A DNA stretch of 64,000 bases from Clostridiaceae bacterium (GTDB taxonomy: Bacteria > Bacillota > Clostridia > Lachnospirales > Lachnospiraceae), in the NCBI GenBank assembly GCA_910574345.1, contig CAJSZV010000007.1:124001-188000 (forward strand). Reading direction: 5' to 3'. Under the pieces are notes generated by a model that was given only the letters and a program-made list of their open reading frames with translations, was not told the origin of the DNA and did not search any database. The position numbers and the translations under genes are program-made. Position 1 is the first letter of the stretch. Every line of letters begins with the position of its first letter. This document shows, one piece after another, positions 10,501 through 17,585 of the stretch.

Positions 10501-10909
10501 CAGGGCTGATGCCGTACTGGTACAGCTCCGAAAGCATGGATTTCAGCTGATTGATAAACCCGGTCTGGTTTAAATGGCCGGAGAACAAATTCAGCCTCTT
10601 TCTCTCCCCGGAAGCCACTTTTCGAAGGACCATGGATTTGCCCATGTCATCCAGTACTTCCAGATGTTCCACGGCCAGTTCCTCAAACACCCGGTAGGCC
10701 AGGCGCTGAAAACTGACAATATCAATATTCATGGTGCCATGGTCCGGGTGAAGGCTTACGATCTCTTTCTGGGTCTGCATGGTAAACTGCTCCGGCACAA
10801 TGGCAATATACTGAAGCTCCGGCTGATCTAAGGACTGACGGATTAAATCCTCATACAGACGCCTGGTTTTTCCTGAGCCGGAACTTCCTATTATAAATTG
10901 AAGGGACAT
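7466..10909 (-). CDS. addB: ATP-dependent helicase/nuclease subunit B
   Basis: 1147 residues from the ATG at 10909. The first residues, MSLQFIIGSSGSGKT, are the characteristic AddB start with its Walker A motif. The C-terminal nuclease domain has KIIDYKSGSTRFD. The four Fe-S cysteines are recognisable: one in YASCAYAHF near residue 775 and three in CDYCPYHGVC near 1110; together they clamp the nuclease domain with a 4Fe-4S cluster. AddB supplies Chi recognition and the 5'-strand nuclease of AddAB. The frame stays open upstream to 11035, but those codons look unlike AddB and cross the promoter region, so the later start is used. It is first gene of the addB-addA operon. Confidence 0.95.
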   Translation of the reverse strand: MSLQFIIGSSGSGKTRRLYEDLIRQSLDQPELQYIAIVPEQFTMQTQKEIVSLHPDHGTMNIDIVSFQRLAYRVFEELAVEHLEVLDDMGKSMVLRKVASGERKRLNLFSGHLNQTGFINQLKSMLSELYQYGISPDRLKEAVCQAKSPLLSEKLGDLLVIYEAFQREIAERYITAEEILDVLCRVLPDSRLIKNSIITLDSYTGFTPVQYRLLELFMIHARKVIVTVTVDPGENPYREARIQNLFHMSKHMVCHLIKLAQRQNVPREKDVVMNLAGEGKGRFVLSPSIAFIENHLYRFSTAKYEGEPKETEIMAGATPGQETEAVSARIHDLVQNHQVRYREIAVITGALSEYGYEIANRFQAENIPYFMDDKKSIMENLMVEFIRAALEVIQKDFDYESVFRLLKTGLVSSEQEKTDRLENYVVALGIRGYKRWCETWEYTYRGGKNLNLKELNEFRQSLVSVLEDLRTCLKDKEKTIRSMTAAVVSFLEECRVQEQMEDYRACFEQAGEYRLAKEYGQVYELVMGLFDRLVHLLGEEKVSLREYGQILDAGFGEINVGVIPATVDRVVVGDITRTRLDQIKVLFFMGVNEGIVPSKKDGGGILTDMDREFLKEMSVELAPTAREDSFQQRFYLYLMMTKPSRLLVISYAAFSQSGKARRPSPLIGELKNLFPHLKVKELKEEKKGIGSPAEGLERLMEGLRSYEDRREDPVFIELYRYFALRDDYREQVEKLTEAAFYAYEERGISRAAARALYGKILEGSVTRLEQYASCAYAHFLSYGMELMERQEYQIGAVDMGNLFHSSIDLCFKELRENHRSAAGITEEERKALVKSCVARVTEEYGNTILKSSARNQYLAGRIERMTDRTMWALSEQLKKGDFVPVGFEVSFSAIDNLKAMKIRLSEDEALHLRGRIDRLDLCEDERHVYVKIIDYKSGSTRFDLAAIYYGLQLQLVVYMDAVTELEKRRFPDKEVVPAGIFYYNIKDPVIDREDAVEPEDVERLILEQLRMNGLVNSDLEAISHLDREIKSKSQIIPVSMKDGMIQEHYSSIASSRHFEALKQYVRGKVREDGQEILAGSMAVLPYKQGNRTACDYCPYHGVCGFDLKVPGYRFRRFPGMKPEQVWEEIIEKGEKEDEVDQETEGGY

Positions 10910-11053
10910 GGCACGCCTCGTTTCTCTTTTTCTGGTGTTTTCTATTGTATCGGATAAAAAAAGGAGGGTCAAGCATTTAATCAAGCATAATCCGGCAGGC
11001 CGGGCAATAGACTGTAACAAATCATTATGCACCATTATCGCCGGAGGTTCCCT

Positions 11054-11491
11054 ATGAGTTCAAAGACAAAAATTGTAGTTCTCAGAATGAAAGAATTGAT
11101 CTATACTGCCGTGTTTCTCGGTCTTGCAGTGGTTTTAATCACCTTGTTTTTGGTTATGTTCCGCCCGAAACCCGATGCTGCTTCCCCCTCCCAGCCCGCC
11201 TCCTATGTTCCCGGAATCTATACTTCCTCCATCACCCTGGGAAGCCAGAACCTGAATGTGGAGGTGGCAGTAGACGCCCAGCAGATTCAGTCCGTATGCT
11301 TTGTGTCCTTGGATGAGGCAGTGACCACCATGTACCCTCTCATGCAGCCTGTCATGGAAGACCTGGCGGACCAGATTGTGAAAAACCAGTCCACCCAGAA
11401 TCTGTCTTACTCCCTTGAGACGCGCTACACTTCCCAGTCCCTGATCGGAGCCATTGACAGGGCTTTAGAAAAAGCAAAAGTAAGAAATTAG
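11054..11491 (+). CDS. Membrane-anchored FMN_bind-like protein
   Basis: 145 residues from the ATG at 11054, with CCGGAGG 5 nt upstream. A single N-terminal transmembrane helix (about 10-36) is followed by a Pro/Ser-rich hinge and a small domain. That domain starts PGIYTSSITLG, continues with an alternating V.V...Q(I)QSV strand pair, and ends with TSQSLIGAIDRAL. This layout resembles extracytoplasmic FMN_bind domains (PG.Y...V.V..G.I..V...S.A...A). The usual SGAT-like flavinylation motif is replaced by YSLETRYTSQ, so covalent FMN is doubtful. It stands alone between addB (divergent) and the MATE gene. The family assignment is tentative. Confidence 0.55.
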   Translation: MSSKTKIVVLRMKELIYTAVFLGLAVVLITLFLVMFRPKPDAASPSQPASYVPGIYTSSITLGSQNLNVEVAVDAQQIQSVCFVSLDEAVTTMYPLMQPVMEDLADQIVKNQSTQNLSYSLETRYTSQSLIGAIDRALEKAKVRN

Positions 11492-11577
11492 ACAGTTGTT
11501 TTCCCATATGGCTTGTGCTATAGTATCCATTACATATCAGTTGATTTGCCAAAACAGGCCAAAGAGGAGGCAGGAAA

Positions 11578-12966
11578 ATGATGACGGAACAAAAGACAAA
11601 AGAGACAGAGATTACGGAAGGACAAAACCAGATTACGGAAGGCGTGATCTGGAAGCAGCTTCTGCTGTTTTTCTTTCCCATTCTGTTCGGAACTTTTTTT
11701 CAGCAGCTCTACAACACCGTAGACGCCATTGTAGTGGGACGGTTTGTGGGAAAAGAAGCTCTGGCCGCCGTGGGAGGGCCTACGGGAACTCTGATCAATC
11801 TCCTGGTAGGCTTTTTTGTAGGTCTCTCCTCCGGCGCCACCGTGATCATCTCCCAGTTTTACGGGGCCAGACGGGAGGACAAGGTAGGCTTCGCCGTCCA
11901 CACCTCCATAGCCTTCTCCCTTCTGTGCGGAGCCGGCATTATGGCGGTGGGCATCCTTTTTGCTCCCTGGGCCTTGTCCGCCATGGGTACGCCCCGGGAC
12001 ATTCTTACCTATGCCATCCTCTATATGAGGATCTTTTTCCTGGGAACCATTCCCAACTTAATCTATAACATGGGTTCCGGTATCTTAAGAGCTGCAGGCG
12101 ACTCCAGGCGTCCCCTCTTTTTTCTGATTACCGGCTGCGTCACCAACATTGTTCTTGACGTAGTTTTGGTCGTATACCTGCATATGGGGGTTGCCGGCGC
12201 CGCCGCTGCCACAATCTTGTCCCAGACGGCCAGCGCCCTTTTTGTGATCATTGTGCTGACCCGCACAGAGGAAATGTACCGCCTTAGGTTCTCCCGCATC
12301 CGCCTGGACCGGCGTATGTTAAACCGCATCATCCGCATCGGCCTGCCTGCCGGTCTCCAGTCCGTAATGTACTCCCTGTCCAATGTGATCATCCAGTCCG
12401 GCGTCAACAGCCTGGGCACGGACACCATTGCCGCCTGGACTGCCTACGGCAAGATCGACAGTGTCTTCTGGATGATCATCAATGCCTTCGGCATCTCTAT
12501 CACCACCTTTGTGGGCCAGAATTACGGCGCCGGCAAGATGGACAGGGTAAAGAAGGGCATCCGCCAGTGTCTTATGATGACTTTGGCATCCTCTGTTATG
12601 CTGTCCTTCTTCCTGTATCAATTCGGATTCTATATATTTGAAATCTTTACCACGGATCCTGCTGTCCTTGAAAAGGGAATGGAGATCCTGAAATTCCTGG
12701 TGCCCACCTTCATCACCTACGTCACCATCGAGATCTATTCCGGCGCTTTGAGAGGCATCGGCGATTCCTGGGTTCCCATGGTCCTTACCATGCTTGGAGT
12801 ATGTGCCCTCCGTGTTCTGTGGATTGTAGTGGCCGTGCCCTTAAGAAGAGACATTACCACTGTGGTGTTCAGCTATCCTCTGACCTGGACTGTGACCACC
12901 ATTCTTTTCATTGTCTACTTCCACCGGTTCAGCAGACTTGGAGAACGGAAAAGGAAATTATCCTGA
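11578..12966 (+). CDS. MATE-family multidrug/cation antiporter
   Basis: 462 residues with about 12 hydrophobic segments in two homologous halves, as in MatE proteins. Recognisable stretches are QLYNTVDAIVVGRFVG near residue 45, an AAGDSRRPL loop ending the first half, and the second-half LGTDTIAAWTAYGKID and RGIGDSWVPM. AGGAGG lies 9 nt before the ATG at 11578. MATE exporters of this NorM/DinF-like group extrude toxic organic cations or signalling molecules using a Na+ or H+ gradient. The next gene, 12 nt downstream, is a TetR-type regulator, which suggests substrate-responsive control of efflux. The substrate cannot be named. Confidence 0.9.
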   Translation: MMTEQKTKETEITEGQNQITEGVIWKQLLLFFFPILFGTFFQQLYNTVDAIVVGRFVGKEALAAVGGPTGTLINLLVGFFVGLSSGATVIISQFYGARREDKVGFAVHTSIAFSLLCGAGIMAVGILFAPWALSAMGTPRDILTYAILYMRIFFLGTIPNLIYNMGSGILRAAGDSRRPLFFLITGCVTNIVLDVVLVVYLHMGVAGAAAATILSQTASALFVIIVLTRTEEMYRLRFSRIRLDRRMLNRIIRIGLPAGLQSVMYSLSNVIIQSGVNSLGTDTIAAWTAYGKIDSVFWMIINAFGISITTFVGQNYGAGKMDRVKKGIRQCLMMTLASSVMLSFFLYQFGFYIFEIFTTDPAVLEKGMEILKFLVPTFITYVTIEIYSGALRGIGDSWVPMVLTMLGVCALRVLWIVVAVPLRRDITTVVFSYPLTWTVTTILFIVYFHRFSRLGERKRKLS

Positions 12967-12977
12967 AAGGAATTACT

Positions 12978-13652
12978 ATGGAAAAAAACGAGAAATACCG
13001 TCATATCTTTCTGGCATCCCACGCCCTGTTTTTGTTCCAGGGCTATGAGGCCGCTACCATACGCCGGATTTCAGACCAGGCAGGTGTAAGCCTGGGACTG
13101 ACCAACCATTTTTTTCATTCCAAACAGGAACTGGCCGGCCTGGTTCTTGACATGCTTTTTGCCTATGGGGAATACCAGTGCAGGATTCATTATTCCGGTT
13201 CCGATCCTCTCCTCAGCGCGGCTCTGTCCGTCCGGGTTAACACCCTGTATCTCACCAGAGGAATGTATCACCGGTTTTATGTGGACTGCCTGAAACACGA
13301 CATTTTTTTCCACAGGCTGGAGAAAACCTCCGACACATGCCTCTATCAGCTGGCCGAGACCTGCCATTTTCCTGTAGATCATGACCTGTTCCTTCTCTAC
13401 GGCAGATATGTACCTTACAACTGCGAAAAAACTCTGATTCTCAACAAGGAAAAGGGCATGTTTTCCACCATCTCCTATGATGAGATTCCGGACTACATCA
13501 TGATCAGCAAGTTTGAACATTTCCTGGACGGACAAGTGTTAAATCAGGCCCTTCAAAAAGCCCGCCAAGAGGCTGAGGGGATTCTTAACCGGATGCCTGA
13601 TGTGGTGCCTGAGACCTTTCTTCTTGATTTTTTAGATGAGCTGACTGACTGA
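12978..13652 (+). CDS. TetR/AcrR-family transcriptional regulator
   Basis: 224 residues from the ATG at 12978. The open frame upstream overlaps the end of the exporter gene and is not used. Residues ~8-55 form the TetR DNA-binding domain (FLFQGYEAATIRRISDQAGV then LGLTNHFFHSKQEL). The C-terminal ligand domain is aromatic-rich and unassigned. AAAGGAAT precedes the start. Co-transcription with the MATE gene makes this the probable regulator of the efflux operon. Its 3' end overlaps the 3' end of the TROVE-protein gene by 68 nt on the opposite strand. Confidence 0.88.
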   Translation: MEKNEKYRHIFLASHALFLFQGYEAATIRRISDQAGVSLGLTNHFFHSKQELAGLVLDMLFAYGEYQCRIHYSGSDPLLSAALSVRVNTLYLTRGMYHRFYVDCLKHDIFFHRLEKTSDTCLYQLAETCHFPVDHDLFLLYGRYVPYNCEKTLILNKEKGMFSTISYDEIPDYIMISKFEHFLDGQVLNQALQKARQEAEGILNRMPDVVPETFLLDFLDELTD

Positions 13653-15309
13653 CGGCCTCCTGACTATCCCAAAACTTTGCCATCTCTTTTGCAAAGAGAA
13701 GCTCCTTCCCTGTCCATCCGTAGAGGATGCAGGTGCGGTATGCATATTCGGGAATACATATGTTGTTATAGCCTGCCGTCTGGATGGAGAACACATTGAC
13801 TGCCGGGTTTACCTGACGCCGGTATTCCAAAATCAGTTCAAACACATTGATATACCGGCCTTTGGCCTTCGCTCCCGGACTGCAGCTAAATCCCATGCTC
13901 CCATATCGTTCCAGCTGTTTCGGCGTTCCGTACAGTCCGCCGTGGCCGGCCTGCTGGTCCGAATAGATAAAGATCTGATCCCAATGCTCCTTCTTCTCTA
14001 TGGCATGGAGGAAAAACTCCCAGATGCCGCCTTCCGTGGCTGCCCCTACGTCCCCGTTCCTTCCGCGGCAGATATCCCGGCACTGGCTTAAGATTCCTCT
14101 CTTCTTCGATATGGGGAAGACCTTAAGGGTATCCCCAAACTTGCCCACATATCCTTCTTCAGAGACGGCGGCGGCTATGACCGATGACAGGTTGTCAATC
14201 ACCGCCACCTGTACAGTGCCGTATTCAGAGGGAATGAGGCCCCAGGCGGAACCGGAATTGTCGGAAAGGCACATAGTCTTTCCCTTAAACCTGGGAAGAT
14301 TCTCCATGGACAGATCCACGCATTCTTCCAGAGCTTCCAGGATCTGGGGGCGATGATAGCAGCCGCTTTTCTCCACAGCCTCATGGGCGCTGTAATAGCG
14401 GAAGGGGAACTGTCCGCCGCCTGCCACGCCCTCCTTAAGCCGCTTAAGGTAGTCATCTAAGAACTGCCGGTCCTCGGTCTCCTCAAACACACCTCTCAGA
14501 TTCCTCACAAGAGCCATGTGTCCCATGGATATGCCGTAAAAAATATCTTTCCACGGTTTTCCCTGAGATCTAAGGTTCTCCCATGTCTTCTTTTCTTCCG
14601 GAAGGGTAATGGAACCTGTCTTCATAAACTGGTCTATTACCGGAGATTTGGCATGGGTGATACGGACAGCATCTCTTAAGCCCATCTCTCCGTGTTTATA
14701 TTTGGCTGCCTCGTAGGGTGAGAGACTGCCAAGCTTTTTGGCTATGGCCCGCTTTAAGATACTGGGCATATGTTTCTTGCCCTTATTCATATATAAATAG
14801 TAAGCCAGCTGAGACAGGGCATCATCTCCCCTCCTCATAACCTGATCTTCAAACCAGCCAAACCGACCCGGATGCTCCTTAGTAAAATCTTCTCTCCCCT
14901 CATGAACAGCAGCACGCACCATAATCACCTGAGGATTCAATCTCATAAGAAACGTATTCCGCAAAGCCGCGGCCCACTCAAGGGTTCCTTCAAAATCCTC
15001 TCCCAGAGCATGGTCTATGGTTTGTTCCATAATCTCTGTAGTAGTCTTCCCTTCCCAGAAATCTTTATGTATCAGGTATCCTTCCAAAAGTCTGCAGGCT
15101 CTGTAAGGCATATCCCTGCCTTTCTCCTTAAATCCTGCCTGGCGGTAATACGAAGGCTCCCCGAAAACAGAGGAAGCAGTAACCATCTTTAGTGTGTCAA
15201 GGGCATTGATCTCATAAGACTCCCCGCCCATGAAATTCATTACGGTTTCCCCTTTTCTGGCTGCCTCTCCCTCACGGTTTTGCTGCAATACTTCCCGAAA
15301 ACGGCTCAA
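13585..15309 (-). CDS. rsr: TROVE-domain protein, bacterial Ro60 orthologue (Rsr-like)
   Basis: 574 residues. An N-terminal HEAT-like TROVE ring (about 30-330) is followed by a von Willebrand A-like domain whose metal site is DNSGSAWG near residue 351. Ro60 and its bacterial orthologues bind misfolded or structured RNAs through the ring and Y RNAs on its outer face; bacterial Rsr with Y RNA tethers or gates exoribonucleases such as PNPase. The TTG at 15309 is chosen because AGGAGG sits 8 nt upstream; a later ATG at 15240 is possible. The match to this module is reinforced by the Y RNA gene directly upstream (15339-15531). The 3' end overlaps the TetR-type gene by 68 nt. The symbol is by analogy with Deinococcus rsr. 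Confidence 0.88.
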   Translation of the reverse strand: MSRFREVLQQNREGEAARKGETVMNFMGGESYEINALDTLKMVTASSVFGEPSYYRQAGFKEKGRDMPYRACRLLEGYLIHKDFWEGKTTTEIMEQTIDHALGEDFEGTLEWAAALRNTFLMRLNPQVIMVRAAVHEGREDFTKEHPGRFGWFEDQVMRRGDDALSQLAYYLYMNKGKKHMPSILKRAIAKKLGSLSPYEAAKYKHGEMGLRDAVRITHAKSPVIDQFMKTGSITLPEEKKTWENLRSQGKPWKDIFYGISMGHMALVRNLRGVFEETEDRQFLDDYLKRLKEGVAGGGQFPFRYYSAHEAVEKSGCYHRPQILEALEECVDLSMENLPRFKGKTMCLSDNSGSAWGLIPSEYGTVQVAVIDNLSSVIAAAVSEEGYVGKFGDTLKVFPISKKRGILSQCRDICRGRNGDVGAATEGGIWEFFLHAIEKKEHWDQIFIYSDQQAGHGGLYGTPKQLERYGSMGFSCSPGAKAKGRYINVFELILEYRRQVNPAVNVFSIQTAGYNNICIPEYAYRTCILYGWTGKELLFAKEMAKFWDSQEAVSQSAHLKNQEERSQAPHQASG

Positions 15310-15338
15310 TCACGCCACCTCCTTTGAACGTCAATTGC

Positions 15339-15376
15339 AAAAACACCCTGAACAGCTGTTGTCAGTTGCACAGGGT
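15339..15376 (-). terminator. Intrinsic terminator of the Y RNA
   Basis: On the minus strand ACCCTG (15376-15371) pairs with CAGGGT (15350-15345), followed by GTTTTT (15344-15339). The loop holds a palindromic AACAGCTGTT. It lies between the Y RNA body and the ribosome-binding site of the TROVE gene, so most transcripts should stop before the protein gene. Confidence 0.7.
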
Positions 15377-15531
15377 CTGAAAGTTATCCTTATGATTCAA
15401 ATGAATCCCCGAGAAAAAGCGGAAACGGTATATGCGCTCTACCGCTTGAGCTACTGCCCCAAAGGGCAGGCAGGTCTCGAACCTGCAACAACATCTTTAA
15501 TCGAAGTAACCGTATCCTACGCATCGGGGAT
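15339..15531 (-). ncRNA. YrlA-like bacterial Y RNA with permuted tRNA-like domain
   Basis: All parts are visible on the minus strand. The predicted 5' end AUCCCCGA (15531-15524) pairs perfectly over 8 bp with UCGGGGAU (15412-15405). Inside lie, in order, a canonical T arm (GCAGG-UUCGAGA-CCUGC, 15486-15470), a hairpin CUGCCC-UUUG-GGGCAG (15469-15454) equal to an acceptor stem closed by a tetraloop, and a D arm (GCUC-AAGCGGUA-GAGC, 15451-15436). T arm before D arm is a circularly permuted tRNA, the signature of YrlA RNAs that partner Rsr. A terminator follows. It is not a real tRNA: it lacks free acceptor ends and CCA. Confidence 0.85.
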
Positions 15532-15537
15532 AACCTT

Positions 15538-15566
15538 ATTATCGCTCTTGCCGCTCCAATTGTCAA
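15538..15566 (-). promoter_or_regulatory. Sigma-70-type promoter of the Y RNA gene
   Basis: On the minus strand TTGACA (15566-15561), a 17-nt spacer and GATAAT (15543-15538) form a near-consensus vegetative promoter. The expected start, 7 nt downstream at about 15531, is exactly the first base of the 8-bp closing stem of the Y RNA. It starts 10 nt past the stop of the XRE gene. Confidence 0.8.
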
Positions 15567-15575
15567 CCTTTCTTT

Positions 15576-15908
15576 CTATTTTTCCAGCAGTTCCGCCATG
15601 GTAAACATCATAACGCTCACTTTCCGGCGCATATCCGGGTCCAGATTGTTCCACCACTCCGTGGGAAAATCCGCGATGATCCGCTCATTCTCCTTATGGT
15701 CCTCCAACATAGCAAAAAATTCCGATAATGTCAGATTAAATGCGCCGCAGATCAGGTATAAATTGTTTAAGCTTACTGTACTCCTTTTGTTGAATATCGT
15801 TGTAATTGTGGATTTGCTGATTCCGCTTAATCTGGCCAGCTTGTACCTGGTATACCCATGCAGCGCCATTAGTTCTTCTATCTTTTCCAGCACTCTTTCG
15901 TTATCCAT
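15576..15908 (-). CDS. XRE-family helix-turn-helix regulator
   Basis: 110 residues. Residues ~8-62 form a Cro/CI-type HTH: KLARLSGISKSTITTIFNKR is the turn and recognition helix, and LNNLYLICGAFNLTLSEFF matches the closing helices. The C-terminal ~45 residues are acidic and helical and not a known ligand domain. The gene lies 10 nt ahead of the Y RNA promoter on the same strand. It may regulate itself, the Y RNA or the TROVE gene, but no clear operator is visible. Confidence 0.85.
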   Translation of the reverse strand: MDNERVLEKIEELMALHGYTRYKLARLSGISKSTITTIFNKRSTVSLNNLYLICGAFNLTLSEFFAMLEDHKENERIIADFPTEWWNNLDPDMRRKVSVMMFTMAELLEK

Positions 15909-16004
15909 AATACTTCTCCATACAAAAATACTGATATTATATTATTGGATTTTCTACATGGATTACAGATTTAAAATATTGATATGTTATATCAATTATA
16001 TGTC

Positions 16005-16286
16005 CTACTCCACATTTAGATACGACTGGCGGTAAAAATCTATGATGCCTTCCTTCAGCCGAATCCGGATACCATAAATTTTGTTGTCCGGTTTTTCTGA
16101 GCCGTCATGGAATTGATAGATTATGACTTCATTATGTTCGCTGATTTCAATGGCCGGAACAGGCAGCAGATGATTTGTGCTGAAAATAATCAGCTCTGCG
16201 AGGAAAATCAGAAGACAGAGAAAGGAGATGAGACGATTTGAGGCACGGTGTTTTCGGAAATTTCTCCAGGGTTTTCTTTTTTTCAT
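16005..16286 (-). CDS. Small membrane protein of unknown function
   Basis: 93 residues. A basic N terminus (MKKRKPWRNFRKHR) precedes one transmembrane helix (about 18-38, LISFLCLLIFLAELIIF) and a ~50-residue extracytoplasmic domain with IYQFHDGSEKP and YGIRIRLKEGIIDFY. It would sit in the membrane with the C terminus outside. The ribosome-binding site is weak. I do not recognise the family. A strong hairpin (16309-16341) separates it from the next upstream gene. Confidence 0.5.
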   Translation of the reverse strand: MKKRKPWRNFRKHRASNRLISFLCLLIFLAELIIFSTNHLLPVPAIEISEHNEVIIYQFHDGSEKPDNKIYGIRIRLKEGIIDFYRQSYLNVE

Positions 16287-16308
16287 TATTTATTCTTACT
16301 CTTATTTC

Positions 16309-16341
16309 AAAATGGCTGCGGCCCCTCATGAGGCCGCAGCC
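16309..16341 (-). terminator. Strong hairpin terminator after the Ser-rich lipoprotein gene
   Basis: A perfect 10-bp stem, GGCTGCGGCC (16314-16323) with GGCCGCAGCC (16332-16341), has an 8-nt loop. On the minus strand it is followed by ATTTT. It should end the transcript of the lipoprotein gene at 16386-16733. Confidence 0.7.
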
Positions 16342-16385
16342 TGTTGACTGTTATCACATGTCGTACATACGGATCAAATTCAGAC

Positions 16386-16733
16386 TTACCTGGACTGGTC
16401 AGAGGCGGATGTGGCACCAGGACCATTCATGAGATCATCCATTCCGTCTTCTATATCATCGCCCAGCTCGTCAAGGACACCTGTACTCTCATCTGAACTG
16501 CCGTTTTTCGTGGAATTGCTGCTTTTTGAGCTGCCTGTGCCTGCAGAACTGCTTCCCTCCGTGTTCGCAGTGCCGTTGGTGGAAGCGCCGCTTGTCTCTC
16601 CCTGAGATGAGGATGAGCTTTGGGTGCTGCCCGTCGGGTTGTTTCCCTGATCCTTATTGCTCCCGCATGCGGTCAGCCCAAACAGGGACACAGCTAACAT
16701 CATTGCAAATATACAGATCTTGATCTTTTTCAT
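16386..16733 (-). CDS. Short Ser/Gly/Thr-rich lipoprotein
   Basis: 115 residues. The signal peptide ends in lipobox LTAC (Cys at residue 23). The mature part is almost wholly low-complexity Ser/Gly/Thr/Asn, then a short acidic segment, LDELGDDIEDGMDDLM, and a polar tail. It is probably a surface-exposed tether or spacer on the outer face of the membrane. No catalytic domain is visible. AAGGAG lies ahead of the ATG. It lies 59 nt downstream of dapB on the same strand and could be read through from that operon. Confidence 0.7.
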   Translation of the reverse strand: MKKIKICIFAMMLAVSLFGLTACGSNKDQGNNPTGSTQSSSSSQGETSGASTNGTANTEGSSSAGTGSSKSSNSTKNGSSDESTGVLDELGDDIEDGMDDLMNGPGATSASDQSR

Positions 16734-16792
16734 AATGGCATTCTCCTTTCTTTTTTCTGTGCTTATTATGCACGCAAGGAGAATGATTTATT

Positions 16793-17548
16793 CTATCCGA
16801 CCACATCTGCCATATTGTAAAGTCCTTCCGTTTTTCCTGCCAGGAATTTTGCCGCCTCAATGGCTCCTTTGGCAAAAATTGCCTTTGAATAGGCTGTGTG
16901 GCTGAAGGTGACCACCTCATCCTTTCCGGCGAAGATCACATCATGCTCACCCACAATGGAGCCGCCCCTCACCGCCGAGATGCCGATCTCCTTTTTGCCC
17001 CGCTTCTCATGTCTCTTCGTGCGGTCATACTCATAGTGATACCGGCTGTCCATGGCTTCGTTGACGGAATCTGCCAGAGCCAAAGCGGTCCCGCTTGGAG
17101 CGTCCAGTTTCTGATTATGGTGCTTCTCCACGATCTCAATATCAAAATCCGCGGCCGCCAGGGTCTTAGCCGCCTCTTTTACCAGCTTCAAAAGAAGATT
17201 GATGCCCAGGGACATGTTGGCGGAGCGAAGAACCGCCGTCTCTTTCGCTGTCTCCTTCACTTTTTCAATCTGCCTGTCGGAAAGTCCTGTGGTACACAGC
17301 ACCACGGGCACCTTTTTGGCGGCGCAGTACTCCAGCAGATGGTCAACAGCTGCAGCCGACGCGAAATCCACCACAACGTCAGCCTCCTCCCTGCATTCCT
17401 CCAGGGAAGTATATACGGGGTAATCCTGAGAGATGCTGTCGTTCTTGTCAATCCCTGCCACAATCTTAATATCTTCCCGGCCTGATACCAGCCCGGTTAT
17501 GGTACGGCCCATGGCTCCGCTGCAGCCATGCATGATCATTCTTACCAT
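16793..17548 (-). CDS. dapB: 4-hydroxy-tetrahydrodipicolinate reductase
   Basis: 251 residues, typical of DapB. The NAD(P)H-binding start MVRMIMHGCSGAMGRT, the substrate-site motif EKHHNQKLDAPSGTA near residue 135 and RGGSIVGEHDV near 195 are diagnostic. It reduces the DapA product to tetrahydrodipicolinate in the lysine and meso-diaminopimelate pathway; the preceding intermediate also feeds spore dipicolinate. GGAGGAG precedes the ATG. It lies 37 nt after dapA and shares the lysine riboswitch. Confidence 0.97.
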   Translation of the reverse strand: MVRMIMHGCSGAMGRTITGLVSGREDIKIVAGIDKNDSISQDYPVYTSLEECREEADVVVDFASAAAVDHLLEYCAAKKVPVVLCTTGLSDRQIEKVKETAKETAVLRSANMSLGINLLLKLVKEAAKTLAAADFDIEIVEKHHNQKLDAPSGTALALADSVNEAMDSRYHYEYDRTKRHEKRGKKEIGISAVRGGSIVGEHDVIFAGKDEVVTFSHTAYSKAIFAKGAIEAAKFLAGKTEGLYNMADVVG

Positions 17549-17585
17549 TGTTCTCCTCCATTCTGCGTGTCAGCCAGAACCGATA

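Noticed and set aside
15421-15500. A normal tRNA gene on the minus strand
   Set aside because: T arm comes before D arm and the acceptor stem is closed by a UUUG loop; there is no free 3' end for CCA. It fits a Y RNA tRNA mimic.
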